Made by a program: the position numbers and the translations under genes. A stretch of DNA of 64,000 bases from an uncultured Caulobacterales bacterium (GTDB lineage Bacteria; Pseudomonadota; Alphaproteobacteria; Caulobacterales; Caulobacteraceae). Of this stretch, positions 59,721-64,000 are shown in pieces (position 1 is the stretch's first letter; every line of letters begins with the position of its first letter). The notes under the pieces are model-generated. The model was not told the DNA's origin. It did no database searches and worked only from the letters and a program-made list of their open reading frames with translations. The stretch covers positions 186,001 through 250,000 of the forward strand of contig CAIOYC010000009.1 of NCBI GenBank assembly GCA_903862425.1, written 5' to 3'.

Positions 59721-60503
59721 TCAAGTCCGTGCGTGTGCGATCGGCATATGGACGGAGGCGCACAGACCGTGGCCCGGCTCGCAGTGCAGGCGAAGCTTGC
59801 CGCCCATGGCCTCGACCAGCAGCCGGGCGATGGGTAGGCCGAGGCCGGCGCCTTGGCTTTGCCGGGTGAGCGCTTCCCCAGCCTGCTCGAAGGGACGCAG
59901 GATGCGCTGCATGTCCCGAATTGGTACGCCAGGGCCCTCATCGGCGATGTCGAAGGCGACGCTATCCCGAGTTTGGCGCAGGGACATCCGCACTACTCCG
60001 CCCGTCGGAGAGGCGGCGATGGCGTTCAGAACGAGTTGGGTCAGGGCCGTCCTGAGGGCTCGGCTATCCGCCTCCACTGCGGCGACCTCGGCTGGCTCCA
60101 CCGCCAACGTCACTTCCCGAGCCTGGGCTTCGCCGGTAAGCGAGGCGGTGAGCGACTCGAGAATGGCCAGCGGTTCCTCCGGGTGCGGGTCGAGGTCGAT
60201 CACCCCCGATTCGAGCCGGGCCAATTCGATCATGTCGTTGACGAGCTTGAGTAATTTCAATCCACTGTCGCGCACGATCTCCGCGTGCTCGCGGTAGCGA
60301 GGCTCGTTCAAGGGTCCATAGAGTTCGCGGGCGATAATCTCTGAAAAGCCGATGATCGAGTTGAGAGGCGTGCGCAGTTCGTGCGAAGCCAACCGCAGAA
60401 ACGAGCGGCGACCGGCCTCTTCGGCGACGGTGCGGGCTTGAACGCGGGCGGCGCGGCGATCGTGCGGCGACGGCGCTTGGCTCTGGCCTCTAAACGCGGA
60501 CAT
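59721..60503 (-). CDS. Soluble sensor histidine kinase (HisKA/HATPase)
   Basis: A 260-residue kinase core from the ATG at 60503. The H-box R-L-A-S-H-E-L-R-T-P-L has phospho-acceptor His41, the N-box is L-V-L-N-A-I-A-A near 161, and G-box segments (D-E-G-P-G-V-P near 188, G-A-G-L-G-L-P near 221) are present. No membrane or PAS region is attached. It is divergent from divJ, whose kinase core it resembles, so the pair may share a regulator or come from a duplication. Partner unknown. Confidence 0.88.
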   Translation of the reverse strand: MSAFRGQSQAPSPHDRRAARVQARTVAEEAGRRSFLRLASHELRTPLNSIIGFSEIIARELYGPLNEPRYREHAEIVRDSGLKLLKLVNDMIELARLESGVIDLDPHPEEPLAILESLTASLTGEAQAREVTLAVEPAEVAAVEADSRALRTALTQLVLNAIAASPTGGVVRMSLRQTRDSVAFDIADEGPGVPIRDMQRILRPFEQAGEALTRQSQGAGLGLPIARLLVEAMGGKLRLHCEPGHGLCASVHMPIAHART

Positions 60504-60569
60504 GGCCTTGGCAAGACAGTTGCTTGGGGCCTCACCCTGCACCATCGCGCTTACGATTCGGTTCACAGC

Positions 60570-60578
60570 TTATCCACG
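60570..60578 (+). promoter_or_regulatory. DnaA-box-like 9-mer between the two histidine kinase genes
   Basis: TTATCCACG differs from the consensus DnaA box TTATCCACA by its last base. It lies in the gap between the soluble kinase start and the divJ start, next to a GATTC (CcrM-type GANTC) site at 60555. A single near-match of this size can occur by chance. Confidence 0.3.
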
Positions 60579-60663
60579 CCGCCAGGGTCGCTCAGCGATT
60601 GTAAGGTGTGGAGACGCATGGGCCGGGAGCCTAGTCTCCGAGCGCGTCGGGTGGCGAGACGCA

Positions 60664-62592
60664 GTGGCGAGTACCAAGGTGGGTGGAGTTCTGGACGGTG
60701 GTGGGAAGGGCAGGGGCTCAAAGCCTCTCGTACCATCGCGTCCGCGCGCCCTCGCCGATCCGGCCGTGCTCTGGCAACTGGGCTGGGCGCTCTTTGCGCT
60801 TTGTTCGGCGGCCATCATTCTGGTGGCCATCGGCAAGGCCTCGATGCTGGCTCTGCTGGCGCTCCTGACCATCGCCCTGCCTGGACTGATCGGCGCCCTG
60901 TGGCGACCACGCGGCGTCGCCAAGTCGATCTATCTCGGAATCTGGGCGCTGGCCGCCGCCATGGCCGCGACCCTAGAAGGTGGCTTGGCCGGACCTCTGG
61001 CCGTCTGGTGCGTCATGCCCGCGATCGTCACTATCGTGGTGGAGGCGCCGTGGTTCTGCGGCGTCGGCCTCTCGGTCGGCGCGCTTCTCGTGGTGACGGC
61101 GATCAACGCCCTGCACATGGCCTGGCGTCTGCCGACCCATCCCCTGGCCTTCTGGCTTTCCTTCGTCGCCGTACTGACCACGGCGGCCGGCGCCGTCGGT
61201 GGTCTGGCGGTGGCGAGACAGCGCGCCAAGGTTTCCCGCCGCGAGTTAGAGGTCGAACTGGAAGGGTTCCAGACGCTCATGGGCGACCTGCCCGAGCTGG
61301 CCCTGGCTATGGATTTGAGCGGGCGAGCCCAGGCGGTATTCGGCCGTCCCCTGCAAGGGATCGATGTCCAAACCCTGCACGAAGGCCTCCTCAACGTCGC
61401 CGATCCCGCCGACCGCGAAAAGGTGCTGGCGGCGATACACGAGGCTGCGGACCACGGCCACGCCCTCATCACATTCGCCCCGGCCGCAGCCGGCGCCCCC
61501 CGGATCGCTGCAGCCTTCCAGCGCACAACGTCGGGCGGTCTGACCGCCATCCTGCGCGAAGCGCCGCCGACTCCTTTCCGTCCCACCATCCCTATGCCGG
61601 CACTCGACCCCTCGACCGACCTGACCCGGCGCCTCAAGGAAGCCGAGGCGGAACGCGACAAGGCTGAGGCGGACGCCGCCGGTCGGGCGCGCTTCCTCGC
61701 CAATATGAGCCACGAACTGCGCACACCGCTGAACGCCATCATGGGGTTCTCGGACATCATGCGCGCCAAGATGTTCGGCGACCTGCAGCCGAAATATGCG
61801 GAGTACGCCGAGCTGATCCACGAGTCGGGGCGCCACCTGCTCGACCTGATCAACGACGTGCTCGACATGTCCAAGATCGAGGCCCACCGCTACGAGCTGT
61901 CGCGCGAGGACTTCGACGTACGCGAAGCGGTGAATGCCGCGCTTCGTCTGGTGCGGTTGCAGGCCGACGATGCGGGCGTAAAGCTGCGCGGTGTTCTGCC
62001 CGCCGCACCTCTGGAGGTTGATGCCGATCGTAGGGCCATAAAGCAGATAGTGCTCAACCTCGTCTCCAACGCCCTGAAGTTCACGCCCTCGGGCGGCATG
62101 GTCACCGTGACGGTGGATAAGGCGGCCGGCGCTCTGGACCTCGTCGTCGCAGACACTGGCATGGGCATCGCGCCCGAGGATCTCAAGCGCCTTGGCCGGC
62201 CCTATGAGCAGGCGGCCAACGGACGGGCTCAAGGCACGGGCCTCGGTCTCTCCCTCGTGCGATCTTTCGCAGAGCTGCACGGCGGAACGATGAACATCGA
62301 GAGCAGGCTAGGTGAAGGCACCGCCGTCACTGTCCGCCTGCCCGTGCTGGTCGAGGCTGTGCTGAAGCCTGATGAAGCGGAGGCCTCGGCGCCAACGCGG
62401 ACGCCTGGACCCGATACAGCCATGCCCGAACCGGTTCGAGAGACGGATTCGGCGCCTATTGCCGCAAAAACTCCGCCCGCTGCGGACCATGTCCCCGCCG
62501 CGCCGGTGGCGGTCCCGATTAATGAGACGGGTAAACCGCAGCGGGAGTTACCCATCCCGAAGGTGGCGCCAGGCGGGGCGCCGGAAGCCTAG
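60664..62592 (+). CDS. divJ: DivJ-like membrane histidine kinase
   Basis: About 642 residues from the GTG at 60664; the exact start is uncertain, since the frame is open from 60502. The N-terminal part has about six membrane segments (near 35-165). A PAS-like linker (about 200-300) leads to a coiled stretch, then the kinase core: F-L-A-N-M-S-H-E-L-R-T-P-L-N-A-I-M-G-F-S with His350, the N-box I-V-L-N-L-V-S-N-A-L-K, D-T-G-M-G-I-A and G-T-G-L-G-L. The core sequence strongly resembles Caulobacter DivJ, which phosphorylates DivK at the stalked pole. A Pro-rich tail ends the protein. It shares CTAG with the next gene's stop. Confidence 0.82.
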   Translation: MASTKVGGVLDGGGKGRGSKPLVPSRPRALADPAVLWQLGWALFALCSAAIILVAIGKASMLALLALLTIALPGLIGALWRPRGVAKSIYLGIWALAAAMAATLEGGLAGPLAVWCVMPAIVTIVVEAPWFCGVGLSVGALLVVTAINALHMAWRLPTHPLAFWLSFVAVLTTAAGAVGGLAVARQRAKVSRRELEVELEGFQTLMGDLPELALAMDLSGRAQAVFGRPLQGIDVQTLHEGLLNVADPADREKVLAAIHEAADHGHALITFAPAAAGAPRIAAAFQRTTSGGLTAILREAPPTPFRPTIPMPALDPSTDLTRRLKEAEAERDKAEADAAGRARFLANMSHELRTPLNAIMGFSDIMRAKMFGDLQPKYAEYAELIHESGRHLLDLINDVLDMSKIEAHRYELSREDFDVREAVNAALRLVRLQADDAGVKLRGVLPAAPLEVDADRRAIKQIVLNLVSNALKFTPSGGMVTVTVDKAAGALDLVVADTGMGIAPEDLKRLGRPYEQAANGRAQGTGLGLSLVRSFAELHGGTMNIESRLGEGTAVTVRLPVLVEAVLKPDEAEASAPTRTPGPDTAMPEPVRETDSAPIAAKTPPAADHVPAAPVAVPINETGKPQRELPIPKVAPGGAPEA

Positions 62593-63500
62593 CGGCCCGC
62601 CATCAGGAAGGCGCGAGCGGCGGCGAAGTCGCCCACCTCGAACACCGCGCGCTGGCTTGGCAAGCCCGAATAGATGAACTCGACCGTCACCGCCTCGCGC
62701 GGGTCGAGCCCCTCCATCGCCCTGGCGGCGGCGGGGGGAAAGGTGAACATGGCTCCCGCCCCTTGGCCGCCTGGCAACAGGGAAGCCGGCGCGGCCTGAC
62801 GCGACTGAGCGAGGAAGCTACGCGTCAGGTCTCGAGGCGGGGCGTGGCCCACCAAATCGCGTCGACGCGGATCGAGGTAGGCCTGCGTCGCCTTGCTCGT
62901 GTCTCGAACGATCAATACCGCCGTCGCGGCCTGCAGCGCTGAGGGTTTGGAGATGGCCACGGTAGGGACCGAGGCGGCTGTTGTTATCCCCAAAGTAAGC
63001 TGCCCTGCACCGGCGCCGTCCCACTGGCCGGGCGCTGAAAGTTTCCAGCGCGGCCCCTCCACCGCCTTGCGATCCACGACGGGCGCGGTCGGCTCTCGGT
63101 CGGCCTGCCAGGCGGACAGATCGCCAGGAAAGCGCATGGAACTCATCCGCGCATAACCCTCGAAAGCCTTACGCACGCGGTTCGCCGCCGTGCCAAGGTC
63201 GGGCGAGTTGCAAGCCACGCTGAAGGCCGCCAGGCGAGCACGATCGGCGGCGGCGGTCAGGGCCCCGTCGTTCGCGCCCGAGCGCAGGGCGGCGCCTCGC
63301 GCCTGCAGGCTCGATGCGGCGAGGGCGGCGGAAATTTCCGGAGCGAACAGCCTGCAGCGACCGTCGGCCTCGCGCATTACCGTCCGCTCGTAGTAAAGAC
63401 CGATCGCATTCGAAGCGTGCGCAAGGCCGGGAAGTGCGACCAGGGTCGCCAGCAACAGTCCGAGCTTGCCGCCGCGAGGGCGGGCATGGGTCTTGAGCAT
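62589..63500 (-). CDS. Exported protein of unknown function
   Basis: A 303-residue protein with a Sec signal peptide (basic start, then L-L-L-A-T-L-V-A-L-P-G-L-A-H-A). The mature protein begins I-G-L-Y-Y-E-R-T-V-M and has Cys near 49 and 97, followed by helical segments, then beta-rich regions from about 150. The C-terminal half contains V-T-V-E-F-I-Y-S-G-L and F-E-V-G-D-F-A-A-A-R. I do not recognise the family. It converges with divJ; the stop codons overlap in CTAG. Confidence 0.7.
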   Translation of the reverse strand: MLKTHARPRGGKLGLLLATLVALPGLAHASNAIGLYYERTVMREADGRCRLFAPEISAALAASSLQARGAALRSGANDGALTAAADRARLAAFSVACNSPDLGTAANRVRKAFEGYARMSSMRFPGDLSAWQADREPTAPVVDRKAVEGPRWKLSAPGQWDGAGAGQLTLGITTAASVPTVAISKPSALQAATAVLIVRDTSKATQAYLDPRRRDLVGHAPPRDLTRSFLAQSRQAAPASLLPGGQGAGAMFTFPPAAARAMEGLDPREAVTVEFIYSGLPSQRAVFEVGDFAAARAFLMAGR

Positions 63501-63597
63501 TACCGTCTCGTGTCAGCCCCGGCTTGTTTCGTCCGGACATTGAACCGACCATAGGACAGCCCCGCTTTCAGTCGGGTTTAGCTTCAGGGTTAACCAT

Positions 63598-63948
63598 TTG
63601 CTCCTTTCCACCGATGTCTGGGTCGCCGCCCTGATCCGCCGCGCGCAACTCGGCGGAGCTTTCGCGACCGTTGCCATGAAGGGCGATGCGAGCGCGGGGG
63701 CTGTGCTGGTGAAGGCGTTCAACTCGCGCTCGCGGGAAGCGCGTCTCTACGCCGAAGCGACGCGGGGCGACGGCGAGCGCGTCTGGATGCAGCCCCGGCC
63801 CGGCGAGATCGAAGCCGAGCTCGACGCCTACGCCCAGCGCGCGCGCCGTATAGACCCCGACCTGTGGCTCGTGGAGGTCGAGGATACCGAAGGCCGCCAT
63901 TTCCTCACTGAATCGGTCGAGGGCGAAGGAGCGCAAGGACAAACTTAG
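63598..63948 (+). CDS. DUF1491 family protein
   Basis: A 116-residue protein, probably starting at the TTG at 63598, since DUF1491 proteins begin with a short strand like L-L-S-T-D-V-W-V-A-A-L-I-R-R-A. The conserved body has G-D-A-S-A-G-A-V-L-V-K near 29-39, and D-P-D-L-W-L-V-E-V-E-D near 86-96. This is a small alphaproteobacterial protein of unknown function, cytoplasmic by sequence. Nothing further can be seen in the last 52 bp of the window. Confidence 0.82.
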   Translation: MLLSTDVWVAALIRRAQLGGAFATVAMKGDASAGAVLVKAFNSRSREARLYAEATRGDGERVWMQPRPGEIEAELDAYAQRARRIDPDLWLVEVEDTEGRHFLTESVEGEGAQGQT

Positions 63949-64000
63949 GCCGGCTCGCTTTCAGACAGAAAGGCAGCGCAACCTTTCGCGCTGTCGAACC

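Noticed and set aside
63573-63597. TTTAG and TTAACC before DUF1491 as a CtrA box
   Set aside because: The spacing between half-sites does not match the TTAA-N7-TTAA consensus.

Overview
The window is a GC-rich, tightly packed chromosomal segment of an alphaproteobacterium, most likely a member of the Caulobacterales (Caulobacter/Phenylobacterium type). The case rests on gene content. There is a DivJ-type membrane histidine kinase, a small DnaA-domain-IV paralogue of the HdaB type, a MucR regulator, a DUF2336 protein, a PAS_5 protein, an ATP12 chaperone and two large TonB-dependent receptors. About 60 protein genes are supported. No rRNA, tRNA, CRISPR array, transposase or phage gene was seen.

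Layout. 1-8.6 kb: an accessory catabolic or uptake cluster (amidohydrolase cut by the window edge, MFS transporter, TonB-dependent receptor, class III aminotransferase, TauE/SafE permease, MocR regulator). 8.8-14.4 kb: a large exported protein of unknown function, then a compact operon of VOC protein, ArsR repressor, SRPBCC protein, YjbR protein and Tet-like exporter, joined mostly by GTGA overlaps. 14.4-28.6 kb: a chain resembling a block I recall as conserved in alphaproteobacteria (DegP-like protease, rarA, crcB, rluC, ATP12, pccB), with insertions: an extra RluA enzyme, a TPR/2-oxoglutarate oxygenase fusion, a DUF1501-DUF1800 pair, and a membrane-protein/winged-helix pair behind three tandem palindromic operators. 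28.7-36.9 kb: GIY-YIG protein, HAD hydrolase, peptidoglycan-binding lipoprotein, enoyl-CoA hydratase, mutM, SGNH hydrolase, ubiE, ubiB, ogt and an orphan receiver. 36.9-49.6 kb: ELM1-like protein, greA, patatin, GST, DUF5694, membrane protein, carB, a TonB-dependent receptor and carA. 49.8-55.5 kb: a Gly/His-rich exported protein, DUF2141, GMC oxidoreductase, DUF1993, a crotonase, and a flavin reductase facing a MarR regulator. 55.5-64 kb: DUF2336, mucR, PAS_5, hdaB, DUF6456, sufE, a soluble histidine kinase, divJ, an exported unknown and DUF1491. This last part is a cell-cycle and regulatory neighbourhood.

Non-coding DNA is small but structured. Several dispersed palindromic repeat families lie between genes. 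Two inverted-repeat elements flank rarA. An 80-bp composite repeat occurs twice, in opposite orientation, at the ends of convergent genes. A third palindrome pair lies beside mutM. Candidate operators were read by eye upstream of the VOC operon, the membrane/winged-helix pair, the MarR/flavin reductase pair, mocR and hdaB. Several convergent gene pairs share their stop codons in a single CTAG or CTAA.

All calls were made by reading translations and motifs. No database search was run, so family names are recognition calls, and statements about gene order in other genomes come from memory.
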